NCBI GenBank assembly: GCA_947247005.1
Contig: OX365954.1
Location: 6,898,001-6,962,000 of the forward strand
Source of the DNA: Spisula solida
Lineage: Eukaryota > Mollusca > Bivalvia > Venerida > Mactridae
Reading direction: 5' to 3'
DNA: 64,000 nt
Shown here: one piece after another, positions 12,601 to 24,700 of the stretch
How positions within the stretch are numbered: position 1 is the stretch's first letter
How the letters are laid out: each line of letters opens with the position of its first letter
Position numbers and translations under genes: made by a program
Notes under the pieces: model-generated
The model's database searches: none
The model's input: only the letters and a program-made list of their open reading frames with translations
Told to the model about the DNA's origin: nothing

Positions 12601-13172
12601 TAGGGATCGGTGTCACATGGTGGGTGTTGAAGACACCGGTCGTGTATGACGAGATGGTACTAAGGGAGGTAGACGGTACAATGCAATATGTTACATTCTA
12701 CGCATGTACTTTCTTCCGGGAAGACTTTATCTCCTATCATTCCTATGTTATTGTGCTGTTAGTTCTTTGTTGTGTGTACGGTATTAGTGTACGTAAAGAA
12801 ACTAAGAATATGAAGGAAGCTCGCCTGCTGCTCATCTGCTCATGGGTGTGTTTAGTGTTTTGGGCTGCAATTGTTGTAACTTTACTGGTCCTAGATAGAA
12901 TGTATCTAGAAGCTATATGTGCTGTGGGAATTCTAGCTAACGCCTTGACAATGATGGTTGTAATATATCTGCCCAAGTTAACAGCAATTTCTCGTCTGAA
13001 GTATGAAGTGTCTGAACATAGTGCCCGCAAGGAGAATGGATATAAACTAGACACAGACTTCCAGTTTGAGAGACCTTACTCCTTACCTGGTACTCTACAT
13101 AGCTCCATCACAGATAAAGCGTTGACATATCCTAGAAGTCTTGCTACATTTGACACAAGCCTTAGCTATTAG
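6644..13172 (+). CDS. Class C GPCR with tandem Venus-flytrap ectodomain
   Basis: Predicted plasma-membrane receptor of 1253 residues. Coding exons: 6644-6881, 7485-7595, 7872-8026, 8816-9529, 10098-11483, 12015-13172. All introns are GT-AG and the phases (1,1,0,0,0) keep the frame. Residues 1-17 are a signal peptide. Module 1 (about 30-400) has IYDTC, LGWSYVTTIYND, NDICVQS and TDGVIIF. Module 2 (about 440-885) has GDVLITGMFPV, LLFDTC, LSYVVVV, RNICIEY and ANVVLLF, then VGRW. The same landmarks in the same order show two ANF-receptor/Venus-flytrap folds. A linker of about 60 residues with only three cysteines replaces the nine-cysteine NCD3G domain. Seven helices fall at about 944-970, 980-1003, 1010-1035, 1050-1073, 1107-1128, 1137-1161 and 1165-1190. 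ALCFGVMLAK and REDF recall GPRC5/Boss; SVQ, KEAR and LPK recall mGluRs. The usual Ser/Thr amino-acid-binding signature is not evident, so ligand and G protein are unknown. Many N-glycosylation sequons. Confidence 0.9.
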
Positions 13173-13527
13173 AATACATTATCCATACTGTCATAGAGGA
13201 TATCTTACAAATATGTTCGTTGGTAACTAACAAACCATCGACTCGACAACAAACTATATAAACATCCAGCATACTAGTCTCTTTATGTATGTGTTCAGAA
13301 TCTATCAGACATATGTACAAAATGTACACACATATACTGATAATTTAATACAGTCCGGTAGCCTCATTTCTGAATGATGTGTCATTGCCATACAAACTTA
13401 CCTTTGTTTAATCTCGCTGTTACTCTCATATTTTGTGATTTTAACCAAAGTTGTTACAGTTCCTGTCCCTTTCATTTTCAAAATTTACACGATTATCGTC
13501 GTCCTCCGCTTATCTCTTTGTTGCTAA

Positions 13528-13533
13528 AATAAA
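13528..13533 (+). terminator. Candidate poly(A) signal of the receptor gene
   Basis: AATAAA about 355 bases past the TAG stop (13170-13172). It is the first canonical hexamer I see downstream. The 3' UTR would run from 13173 to roughly 13550. Confidence 0.45.
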
Positions 13534-13550
13534 TACAACTATATTTATAT

Positions 13551-16473
13551 AATAATATTTCCTATTTACATGATTTAACCTTGTGTGATTAGTGATGATA
13601 ATATTTGATGCAAAGCAAAAATATATATTATAAATACATGTATGTATGTGTATGTGATATCGTCGGTTGTATACGATAACGTATTGGGTTTTGTATGCTT
13701 TACGAAATGGGTGCTCCTGTACTGGACGGATTTGTGTGCTTACAAGTATGTGCTAACAAGTATGTGCTAACAAATATAACGATACTTTGTATGAAAGGTT
13801 CCTGAATACTATTACCATGATTTAATACTTATGCATTGATCGTATGATATTCCAAGACACTGTATAGTCATTTGTCGATACGGTTCCCAAGTCTTGTACG
13901 TGTCTGAGACCTGTCATATGCCTGATCTGAACGAGAAAAACTGGACTCAGATCTGGTAAGTGGTTATATGCCATGCCATATGAGTCTTGAGAGTTTATGA
14001 CTTCCCATGGTTTGACATTCATGTGACCTCCAAGAGTTTGACATTTATGTACCCCCGCCCACATTTTTCACTCTACAAATCCATGGTGTTCATATGCATG
14101 CCGGTAACGTATAATGATCACATGTCCTCGAGTATGGAACAGTCGGATTGCACCGTAATGGACTCGACAGTTTCTGATTGAAGTGCATCTCACGTTAAAT
14201 GGGAGACAATCTGAAGTGCTTTTTATATATTTGAAAGGTTCGTCCGAGAGTTAGCTCCCTTATTATATGCTAGCCTAATGGAAGATAACTCTAAAATTAT
14301 ATGAGACACAATGCTGTACACTCGTGTTTGTTACTCCAAATATCTAGAGTTTATTTTTTATTATTTATAATATCTAGAGTTTATTTGATATATTATCATT
14401 CATGTCGCAAACATATAAGGCGAAATAAAAAATGTATGGTGATCAGGTAACATGTTGAGGTGGGAAACTAGCCTTTCATTATGTTGTTTATACATGTAGC
14501 TATTATGACAATTTTTTATAAGGTTATATTTGACCGTTATTCAGCTTAAACAGGCGAAAATAAACAAAAGTGGTGTATTTGACTTTATTTCAAGTAAACT
14601 ACAGATAACTTCATTCAAACGAATACTATGTAGATGCAACTTCTGCTTTTTCAAAACATACAATAAAATAAAAGTTGTCCTGAAACATCTAGGATAAATC
14701 AGGTAACATAAAGGTAACATAAAACACATGATTATTGTATTGGCCTAGCACAGGGGTCCGAATGAAGCAATCCTTTCCGCCCCTTTGCCATTATGTTACA
14801 TAATAAAAGATAATTCATATAAAATATGCATCTGTTAAAAATGTTATATTGTATGTTTAATGTTTATATATGTTAATATATTCGTTCTAACACTGTAAAA
14901 AAATATTATATTGATATTGAAATATATAAAGTCACACAAATATGCCTTATTTTCATTCATTGTCACTTTGAATTACCTCCCTTTTACCTCCCTATTCCAA
15001 CCAAAACTTATTTCTTACCACTTTTTAAATGCGTGTCAGTATAATCCAGTTAGGATCTGGTGACTGTGATGTAGCGTTTATGTGTACACAGAAGATTAAA
15101 ACCATTGTCTGAATAGGTAGTGCGAATATACTTTGTTAGTTTAGCATTGAAAGTATGGCTGTATGTTTAAGCCTTTATAATTGGTTTACACCATAATAGT
15201 GACCCGACTGCTGCGTCAATGTATTCTTACCCTGACTGGACTATATCTGCTTTCTTAGTTACTTATCAGTATGCCTTAACATCATGACATTCCTAAGTAT
15301 CACGGGATAATGATTGGTAACTCCCGCTTGCTTTATTCCGAGAAATGATGAACGCGCAGACAACCCCTCATTAGAATCCGTTTTGAACCAGTGGTCCCCA
15401 GATGAAGCTTCTGCACAAACCTAGTACAATTCGCTGGCTTAGAATGAGAAGGTCGTAAGCACAAAATCGATATGTTGAGAAAACAAGACAAAAACTGTCT
15501 GAAAACTACTCTTTACTTATGGAAAAAACAAGCTTTTTAAACTTCGGTTTGGTCAACCAGTTCCGATTTTCATTAAAATAGGCTCATAAGCAGTGCCTCG
15601 TGATGCAGTTTTCAAATATGCATGTTTCCATGATCACAACAAGTTATCAGTTTTCCGTATAAACATCAAATTAACGCATACTGAAACAGTAGTACCATAA
15701 TGTAAACTAAAAGGTCATTAGGAATAGGAACATGTATTTTGCAAACCTACTAAAGCGACAGCACCTAAGGGTGGAACCTTAATTGGACTGGTCGTACCAT
15801 AATGACCTAATTATAAATACATGTGTATCATATTTATTTATATGTATTGATATGAAGTTATGATACTAAAATAATCGAAATTATCAGATATAGTTGTAAA
15901 GTTGAAATAGATTACGTAAGTTTCGGTGATAAGCTTCAGATAAGGTATAAACTCACAATATTTACCTCAGTAATTGATCACGCTATTTTGGTACATGTTA
16001 ATATCCGTCCGTCCATAATTGATCTGCTGTAACATACGCATTGGGAGAAGAAATCGCAGACATAATTCTTCAAGACCTCAGTAACCAAAGCCTCGAACAC
16101 CACCTATGAAACAGTTAAAAACAAAATAGGCACGCATTGGAAGGCCAACGAAATCTAGCGTATGATTCTGAACAAATACAAACAAAATGCTAACGACTCC
16201 ATCTTCACAGATAAAGAACTTTATAATATTTTTTATTTTAAGAATTCCATCCAATTACAATGTAGTTGTATTTTTGCCTTTTCTCATTGTTGCCTAATTT
16301 GTTGTGGCGAAAAAGCGAAGATACGACATAGTGAAAATTAACTACAAATGTACATCTATCATAGCAATGGATGTACGCATACTCCTGCACAACTAGAACG
16401 CAAAAATGCGAAAATGCGACAATGCAAAGTGCCACGAAAAAAGATAACTGAAATACGAAAACAAGACACAGTT
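13551..16473. other. Intergenic, no gene seen
   Basis: AT-rich sequence with only short frames. A small local duplication of AATATCTAGAGTTTATTT occurs near 14337-14390. No Pol III boxes, long repeats or coding exons recognised. Confidence 0.45.
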
Positions 16474-17132
16474 TTAGCTCGACTTTTCGAAAAAAAAGTC
16501 GAGCTATTGTCGTGACGGGATCGTATGCGTGGGCGTGTGTGTCTGCATTTGCGTTGGCGTGTGCGTTGGTTCAGTTTTAATGTCAGAGTCATTTTCTCAA
16601 AGACTATCAAAGGTATTCACTCAAAAACCCAACAAATTATTCACCATCACAGGGGGAGTCCATACTGACAAGGCTGGTAACCATGTGACCTATATTTATG
16701 GAGTTATATGCCCTCGTTTCGACTTAGTACATAAAAATAGTGGCAAATTGTTCACATAAACTGAATTATCTCAGACACTACTAAAGCTTTCAACTTGAAA
16801 ATCAATACACTTGTGGAATGTGATGACCTACATCTACTGACAAGAGGAAACAAATTTATCTATCATTTTAAATGAGTTATTCTTCTTTTCTGACTTTGAA
16901 TTTTTACACAAAAATGTCAATTTCTCAAAGACTATCAGAGGTAACCATTTTCAACATAGTTACTAATCATCACAAGGGGGATCCATATTTACAAGGCTGG
17001 TAACCCTGTGACCTATATTTATGAGTTATTTGCCCGTGTTACTCTTAGAATTTTCACTCACAAATGAGCAAGGGTACTATCAAGTTCGAGAAAGTCGAGT
17101 GTCCAGCACTCGTTGGCGGTGTTCTTGTTAAG
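16474..17132 (+). mobile_element. Interspersed repeat starting with a hairpin, internally duplicated
   Basis: Begins with a short perfect hairpin (AGCTCGACTTTT, A-rich loop, AAAAGTCGAGCT) and ends near AAAGTCGAGTGTCCAGCACT, so GTCGAG marks both edges. Inside, a module is present twice about 330 bp apart: TTTCTCAAAGACTATCA followed later by CAAGGCTGGTAACC and TGTGACCTATATTTATG (near 16590 and 16918). No transposase or reverse transcriptase is visible, so it is a non-autonomous or unclassified element. The mobile nature is inferred. Confidence 0.55.
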
Positions 17133-17777
17133 TCATATTGCCGTCTTTCTTTTGTCGTATGTTCGCTTTTTCACCACAACGTACAATAACGTGAAAACGA
17201 GAAGATTCGACAAAAACAGCTTCGTCAACAAAGTCAAAAGCTAAATATGACATGGCGTAAATCAGCCACCATACAAAGTACATAACCCTCCGCACACAGT
17301 ATCAAAACCGAATCTTCCGTTTGGCATGCTTGTGCTCGCCAGATGGACTCAAACCTGTAGTAACGGAACATTGATTTCAAACGTATTCAAAATCTGGATC
17401 CGATGGATAGTTTAACAAGGTAGGTACACGCACATTAATAAATTTTCTACTTCGTGGTAGGTATGAAGGTCGACCGGGACGCTGAAAAGGACAATCTAAC
17501 AACATTATCTTGTTAATCTGCCCGTATCTAGGCTGTAAATAAATGAATACATTCAGACAGATTTGCTATCATTCGTTTGTTGTTGAATAAATAATTAACA
17601 GCGATATAAACATTACCTTATAAGATATATGAATGAAATGGAATGCTGTTATCTCTTTCTTTTATCTGCATTCACCTTGCACGGACTGTCGTACGTATCA
17701 TCTATGATTGACCTCGTTTTGATCAAAAGGAAGTCAAATGACATGTATCGCACCGTTATCACGATCGGCCTCGTTCT
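17133..17777. other. Intergenic, no gene seen
   Basis: Short frames only. Nothing recognised. Confidence 0.45.
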
Positions 17778-18090
17778 GAAACCAATAAATCACATGACCG
17801 CATTGGAGGTCCGTTACTGTTTAGCTGATCCGAAAGTTGTGGGTTCGATCCCTCCTCCAATGCTTTTCAGTGTTCCCCAACTAACATAACTAAACGTACT
17901 GACATTCTTTCGGACGATACATTAAATGAGGTCCCGTGTATGATGCTGAACATCAGGCACGTAAAGAACCAGGGGTGCTTCTGGAACTAGGGCATCTTCT
18001 GTAGCATGTACTTTTCCCTAGAAACCATAGTTACTTACCTCTTCTGGGGGCCTCGCCCATTTTGATTTCCGGTGGCGTGGATAAATAATA
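17778..18090 (+). mobile_element. tRNA-derived SINE with shared core, copy 1
   Basis: A tRNA-like head with a canonical B box (GGTTCGATCCC, about 17843-17853) is followed by a body shared with the SINE split at 36436-37825: TTTTCAGTGTT, CTAACATAACTAAA, GAGGTCCCGTGTATG, CATCAGGCACG, AAAGAACCA, CTCTTCTGGGG, CCTCGCC. It ends in an A-rich tail (GGATAAATAATA). Parts of the core (TTTTCAGTGTT, AAGAACCA) also occur in the - strand SINE at 49.6 kb. This copy is intact across the TTCTGGGG site where copy 2 is interrupted. Confidence 0.75.
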
Positions 18091-18777
18091 GCATACTTAT
18101 AAATATACATGTAAATACTATGTATGTACAGTATTGTCATTTTAACATGCCCATTGAAAGCATAGCTGGCTTAAATCGTTTCAATTACAATCTTACCGTT
18201 AGTCGGGTTTAAAAAATGAACCAATAAGACATCGTCTGGATAGAACGAACCTTACTAATGGTTGATTTTATATTTGAGCTCTAACTGAACTAATTAGTTC
18301 CAATTTGAGCTAAAACGAACCAATCGGATACTGTACGGATCTGCTTTCCAATGTTGAACCTACATGCATGTCACATAATTAGTAAGAATATCGTACATGT
18401 AATTGTAAGTATTAGACACGAAGCACGCCTTGTCAATCATGATAAAGTATTCATACCTAAGAATATAATATTTAAAATACTAAAATTAATCAATGTGTAT
18501 GCATGAAGCTTTGTCTATGCGTGATGTCATAATTAAACGTAATAGTTAGACTTACGATGGGCGATTTCGAGAAATATTAGGACTTTTCTCATAACATTTT
18601 ACCTACAAGTATATCATGAATCTATGAACACACCTAGAAATAATCAGTGGCTGCAAACCAAGTAACAAAAGTGGTTAGTGCAGCTAAGCGTATACAACAC
18701 GAATAACACGTATTGTCCTCAAATACATCGTTTGGTTGTGCTGCTTTCTGAAATGCATCATAAGTTCGCCTCCTCCT
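18091..18777. other. Intergenic, no gene seen
   Basis: Short frames only. Nothing recognised. Confidence 0.4.
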
Positions 18778-19065
18778 TTAATGAGGGTCTATATTGCTCT
18801 GCACATGTCGTTCGGTCTGTTGGTCGGTCGGTTGGTCGGTCAGTCGGTAGACCAAATGGTTTCCGTTCAATAACTCAAGACTGCTTTTCCCTAAGATCTT
18901 CAAACTTTACATGGATGATGGTCATCAACAGTAGATGACCCATATTGATTTTGAGGTCAGTAGGTCAAAGGTCAAGGTCACTGCGACCTTTACCATTTCT
19001 TACTATTGGGCTGCCATGGGACATACCCATGGCATACGTGTTTTACCAACATCTCTTGTTATAAC
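18778..19065 (+). mobile_element. Dispersed repeat with nuclear-receptor half-sites, copy A
   Basis: Contains GGTCGGTCGGTTGGTCGGTC, a middle part shared with 5211-5480, and a composite of four AGGTCA half-sites at 18954-18959, 18962-18967, 18969-18974 and 18975-18980 (spacings 2, 1 and 0). It then ends in ATCTCTTGTTATAAC. The second copy is in opposite orientation at 5.2-5.5 kb. The sequence is noncoding; the short frame across it is a repeat artefact. Confidence 0.65.
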
Positions 19066-20499
19066 GAATGTGCGGTGCTGATATTGTACAGAATTTAACG
19101 CATTCGCATTGCTTATTATACATAATTTTAAGCATACGCACTACTGATTAGTAACAATTATTACTAATCGCACAGTAATGATTATACTTGAAGATTACTC
19201 AATTATTGGGCCCAATAATTGTAAATAAGTGAGTTTATCATTTGGTGTATAAATACTTACAAACGGTTTGAGTAATTAGTAAAGTAGCATTTAAGATAAT
19301 CGGCCATTGAACGAGATAGTGTAATTGCCTATTTAAGTGCTCGTTTTCTACGTCGCTAACTTATACTGGGCAATATTAAATCAAATCAAATCATTAATAT
19401 AATGTAGATCTTCTTGCGTAGCTATCAAAACACATTGCATAAATGATAATGCTATATTATACATTACACGCCGGCACGCCCACTGACTCCATTCACAAAG
19501 TAGCTGGCTATTTGGTGAGCTGTAAGAAAATTGTTTGTACTAAACATTTACTCAGAAAATATGATCTAGGAATATCACATTTTAAACGGATTTCTTGCTA
19601 CCACGTTTAGTGTTTTCGCATTTCTGTCGCTACCGACTTCCGAAATCTAAAATTAGTAACAATTAAATTAAGGGCTGATAACAGTGAAATTAGTTTTACG
19701 CCGCATAATATATTTCACGGCAAAGTGATTTCAAGTATACTGGTATAAAAGAAAGTAAGCCAGTGTTGTATCTATTATGTGATAAAATAACCTGCAAGCA
19801 AAATTGTAGGTTTCTCCACCAAACTGTGCTTTTTGCAACATAATCCCTGATAACCATTTAAATATACAAAATATAATGTAAGTGTACATCAATGTAACAG
19901 CCACGTGTTTTATTGAAACAGCCACACATGTTATACGGTATAAAACAGTGGCGGTACGATATCATTCATATAAAATCACAAAAAAAATAAAGTAAAGTTT
20001 AGTTGCTCGTATTTTATGTTGTGGTCAATGATTACGAATGTATAATTATTTTGTTATCCTAAATAAATTCAATCAAAGTTACATGTTAAAAGAAGAGAAA
20101 CGCGCAATTGTAATTGAGTTAGTTCATCAGAACCCTGGTCCTAATGTAAGTTCTTTGTCGAACGTCATTTGGTTGTCTTAATGTAAATACACTAAATTGG
20201 ACAGAGTTGTCTAGATTTACAACCTAGAAAGATATTACAAAATGGAGTTTTCCATTTTTTTTTTCATCAGGGTTCACACCAGTTGTCTTCTGTTTTTAGT
20301 CGAAGACACATTATAGTATACCGTCTCACGCGGTACGGTGATGAAGTAAACCATCTCAGAAGTGGAAGTTGAAGCTCATTCTAACCTGACCGGTTGCTGA
20401 GTCACCAGGGTAGAGATTGGTAGGTACATGTGCTCAGAAAAGAAGACAGCACGGTAATAGGGTTAACATATTAATAAAGGAACCCTTGACTTTAATCAT
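19066..20499. other. Intergenic, no gene seen
   Basis: AT-rich, no exon, Pol III unit or tandem array recognised. Confidence 0.4.
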
Positions 20500-20802
20500 A
20501 ATCAGTCCGACCCAGTGTAGAACCAGGATCATTCCGGTGATAAGTGCTTCATCCACTGCGCTTAACGGGTCGACTAAATCATAAACATGTACTGCGATGA
20601 TTCAGTGGAATAAATCATCAACCTGTTCCTACATGTACTTGCTTTTTAGCAAGGACCGTACAAACTCTCCAAATATGGAGGACATAGCCTCGCATGTTAA
20701 CATCATGAATTTACATTTGAACCATGTTCGGTCTAGGTATCGAACCCTACATTTATAGGTTGACAGACTAGTACTCTACCAACAGAACTAGCCGGGCAAT
20801 TG
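20500..20802 (-). mobile_element. tRNA-derived SINE (- strand)
   Basis: Reverse-complemented, 20802 to about 20720 resembles a tRNA: A-box-like TAGTTCTGTTGGTAGAGTA, an anticodon-loop-like CTGTCAA, and B box GGGTTCGATACC (complement of about 20737-20749). The acceptor ends do not pair, so it is not an intact tRNA gene. The body would run toward 20500; its limits are uncertain. Confidence 0.55.
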
Positions 20803-21002
20803 GCGGGTGCAAAAATGATACGATGTCATACGTTTATAATTATTTTGATTACAGCAAACCTATAAGGTAAGATTTATTTATGGCAAGTGATCTTAGTTGT
20901 GAGATGGTCAGGGTACAAACTGGTCCATGAGAGTATTCTGCTATTAATGGTCGGTCTTAAGTTAAGTGATGACTGGTGGTCTTAAAATCAAGATTTTTAT
21001 AG

Positions 21003-21228
21003 TACGGAGATATTGATCCTAACCTTTATTCATGAATAAATTACAAGATTCTTGCAAATTGTACAATGTCGGTCCTTTATATTTGTGTTTGTATTATACA
21101 TCGATCGTCTTCTTGATACTCACTTATGAAAACCTACAGCCGGGGTTATAAATACAGACAATATATCAGCTGTTAAGTTATACTAATAGAAGGTCGACGA
21201 TCACATCAAATTCTCCGTACTACTAGTA
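21003..21228 (+). repeat. Dispersed repeat, copy A (partner at 45.5 kb)
   Basis: Shares a collinear series of words with 45528-45770: GATATTGA, GATCCTAACCTT, CATGAATA, ATTACAAG, TTCTTGC, then GGTC, ATTTGTGT and a matching ACATTCAGACATATATC-like stretch. Both are noncoding and degenerate. The family is not recognised. Confidence 0.45.
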
Positions 21229-21479
21229 TATTAAAGCACTGTATGTATACACTGATGGGAGTTGAGGCGCTTAAATAATTTATAGTACATGTATATGCGT
21301 CAAGAAAAGATTTCACTTCATGCAAACACATCATCATAGTATTCAATCAATATAATTTACTCTTTTCTTTCATGCATCATCGTACCAAACACGAGAATCA
21401 GACTCGATTGGATCAGAATTGTTTTGAGAATTATCACTCGAGAAACGACTATAATACACGGAGTTTGACCGTTTTTTTA

Positions 21480-21715
21480 AGCACTAGGGATATGATTGAA
21501 ACAACACAATTTCCAATTATGTATATATAATTATGATATTGTGGACGTCATATGGGCCGAATTGCCATTATGCTATTTTCTTTTATGTTACTTGTGTTAT
21601 TGTTCAACTATTTATTGTTGAGGATCTCATGGAAGATTGCCATTTATTATAATTGTCAAATGAGTTTCCTCGAAAAATAAAGTATCTTTATTATTATTAT
21701 TATTATTATTAATGT
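21480..21715 (+). mobile_element. Probable LINE 3' end with (ATT)n tail
   Basis: Ends AAAAATAAAGTATCTTTATTATT and then about seven ATT triplets to 21711. A polyadenylation-like hexamer followed immediately by a simple tandem repeat is typical of CR1/Jockey-type LINE 3' ends. No coding part is preserved next to it, so the LINE origin is inferred. Confidence 0.4.
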
Positions 21716-24700
21716 ATCTTAATCCCTTACCCTTCGTGTTCCCACCGTCGCCCATTCCCCGGAGGATCATAACGTTCATAGTTACACAGGTACTGTTTTA
21801 TCAAAATACTTACGGAAATATAAAACTTACATTAAAAGCAAAATGTATTGTTCTTTAAAAAAATTTAATAACAATTAAACATTGCAGACGGATATGATAA
21901 TGTAAGATATAAGAAATGAAATATAAGAAACCGTGATGTATCAGCTGTTTTACAACGATTTGGTGTTGCGACGCGTGTGAATTTAACACGAATATCGAAT
22001 TCCTGAGTGGTCTTCCTAGTAATTTCAACACGCCCTTTCATAGGTTGTCTTTCATGTGTTTTATTATTTTTTGAGTGACTCAAAATATTTCATGAACAGC
22101 ACCCTATTTTGATAGTTTCCTGGACCAATTCAGCAAGCAAGGTAATCGATACTCATCAAATGCTCAAATTGGTTTTAGCTCGTTATATACATTGAGGGTA
22201 GCTCCACAACGAAACTCGTCGGTTCTTGAACATTCAATCGTTTAAGGAGTTCTCCTTTGTAAGTGACTTGAGTGAGAATTAAAGTGTACCTTAATATCAG
22301 TATTTAATAGTCACAACGCTCGTTACAGAGTACAACTAACCTTACTTGTTGTTTGAGTTTATTTCAAAGACATCAATAATTATCTCAAATTAGTACTTTC
22401 CTTTCTTTTTGTACTGAGTCTTTTTTTAAAAATACCAATAAACATCTCAAATTAGCACTTAACTTTTCGTTTTGTACTGAGTATATTTTGAATAGATGCG
22501 ATGAGAAGAAAGGTAAATCGTCTGATCCTTTATTACAGATGACAAAGTAATACATAAGCACTTTGGTGGACAAAATGGTTTCTGACATCTACAAAGTTTA
22601 ACGCATTATTCACTTAACAAACGTTGAAATCAACCTTCCACATGTCATATCATAGTTAACACATTACCATGGAAACGTGGTGTAAACTTAATTTGTTGAT
22701 CATTACAGGAACTAGATCATTAATTAGTTTGTTGATATGAAACTATAGATCAAGGTGATCACATGCGTACATGTCTCTATGACCACAATCATGCCTATTG
22801 TCCAGTCAGGATAAAATGATAGTGACGCAGTGGTCGAGTACACTATTACAATGAGAAACACATTATAAACGTTTATCAATAACGCATCTCTAATTGGCTG
22901 GTTTTCTGCCGCTAGTTTCGTTGTTTATCACCCAACTCGTCCCTAGTGATGTTTTGTGTTTCGATGAAGTTAAACATTTGTACAGCATGCATTATATTGC
23001 AATTTAAACACGTGGCTGCGGTTTAAAGACATGGTTCTAATATAACGTCAATTTGCACTGTAAACTTTCGAATATTTGGTGGTACGTATTTCAATTCTCG
23101 TTGACTTCGTTGGTTGAACACGGCCACAAAATCAAATACCCATACATAATTGACTTCATAGATACGATATGTATCAATGGGGATTTATCCACGAATATAC
23201 CCCCCCCCCCAGAATTTGCCATTTTACGTACAAATAAATCTACATTTTTTCATACTCACGAAAATGTTTGACTTTACAGTATAAAGTTGCGACTAATTAA
23301 TGTCCATAGTGAGAGTGAAACGTTCAAATAAATAGTCAGAAAGTCAGATAGGTAACACTTAGTTTTCCAAATTACAATTATATTACAGTCTATCCAATTA
23401 TCATGTGATGTCTTGTTATGAGGATGTTTAATTATGTTAAAGAATAGTATACTATTTATTTTTATGTTGTATACACATTGCGTATACATTTACAACCATC
23501 AGAATATATTGTAGATATTTTAGTGACTAAAATTTGGTCATCTATGAAGTGACTGGTTCTGAGTGTTGCTCAGCAGTGTATCTGAGGAGTTGGCGATACT
23601 TGCTAAACTTATGTCAGGGTAGGTCCGAACGTTCGCGGAAAAGTTTATACAAATGTACTATCATATTATAACGTCATATTTTCGTTCCAAACTTGCCATT
23701 CATTGTGTCAATATGTGGTAAGAGTTTATCTATATATGTGGTTAAAATTACAGTACATTACAGTACTCAGTATAAAAAAAATTATGAGAGTTGACTTTTC
23801 CGCGAACTTTTGAATCACCCCTTATTAATGGATCCTCGGCATTTCGAGTTTCACCCTTTATTCATGGTCCACAAAACTATAAGTGTATTTCTGTGAACGA
23901 TTGTACATGTACTTATATATGGTGTGGTTATATGTTGACTCATCTAATCAAAGTCAAAATAAACGCAGCAACAGTCATTTTGCTATTTGTATTTCAAATA
24001 TGGCAGCACGATTTGTTGTCTAAGACATATAAATGTCTTGCTCATTTTGTAAGTTAAAATATTTTTGTTTTCGCTATTTTTGTAAATACAATATTTAACA
24101 TGTTATTAAAACGAAAAATTAACTTTTCATAATAAAACTTTGGAGACTTGGTTGCACGCTTTAACCACAACCATGATACCATATTGAGCAGTGATGCTAA
24201 AATACATTAACAGCATCCAATATATTGTCTACAGTATCTGAGATGTTGGTGCAATGTACGACATGACAATGCACGAGTTTATCAAATGATTATTTCTTAA
24301 TCAAGCGGCTCGTTCATGAACACTGTGTTAATTAACGAAGAGGTCTCGACTGGGGCTGAGCGTTCCATTGTAATATAGCTGTTTGTAATGCGTTTTTGTA
24401 TATAATTATAGATTATTAGTTTTAAGACGGAAAAGGAAATGTGCCCTTAAGAATACTTCAATTTCATCGCCATGTAAACAAGCCGTGCTAAGTGATTTCA
24501 ATGACGTCGAACCAGCGTATATTGGCACAGAGTGGACGAGTCGGTTTCATTTTGTTTTAATGATGTTGTGAAACTTGAGACATCGTAAGTTTGTAGATAG
24601 TGTGCGCTGTGCAAGTTACATTCGGTCACAATGCGTAATGAAATACCAGTATACAATGCATATAAAGTCTGTAGATTAAAGCTAATTGACAATAAATTGA

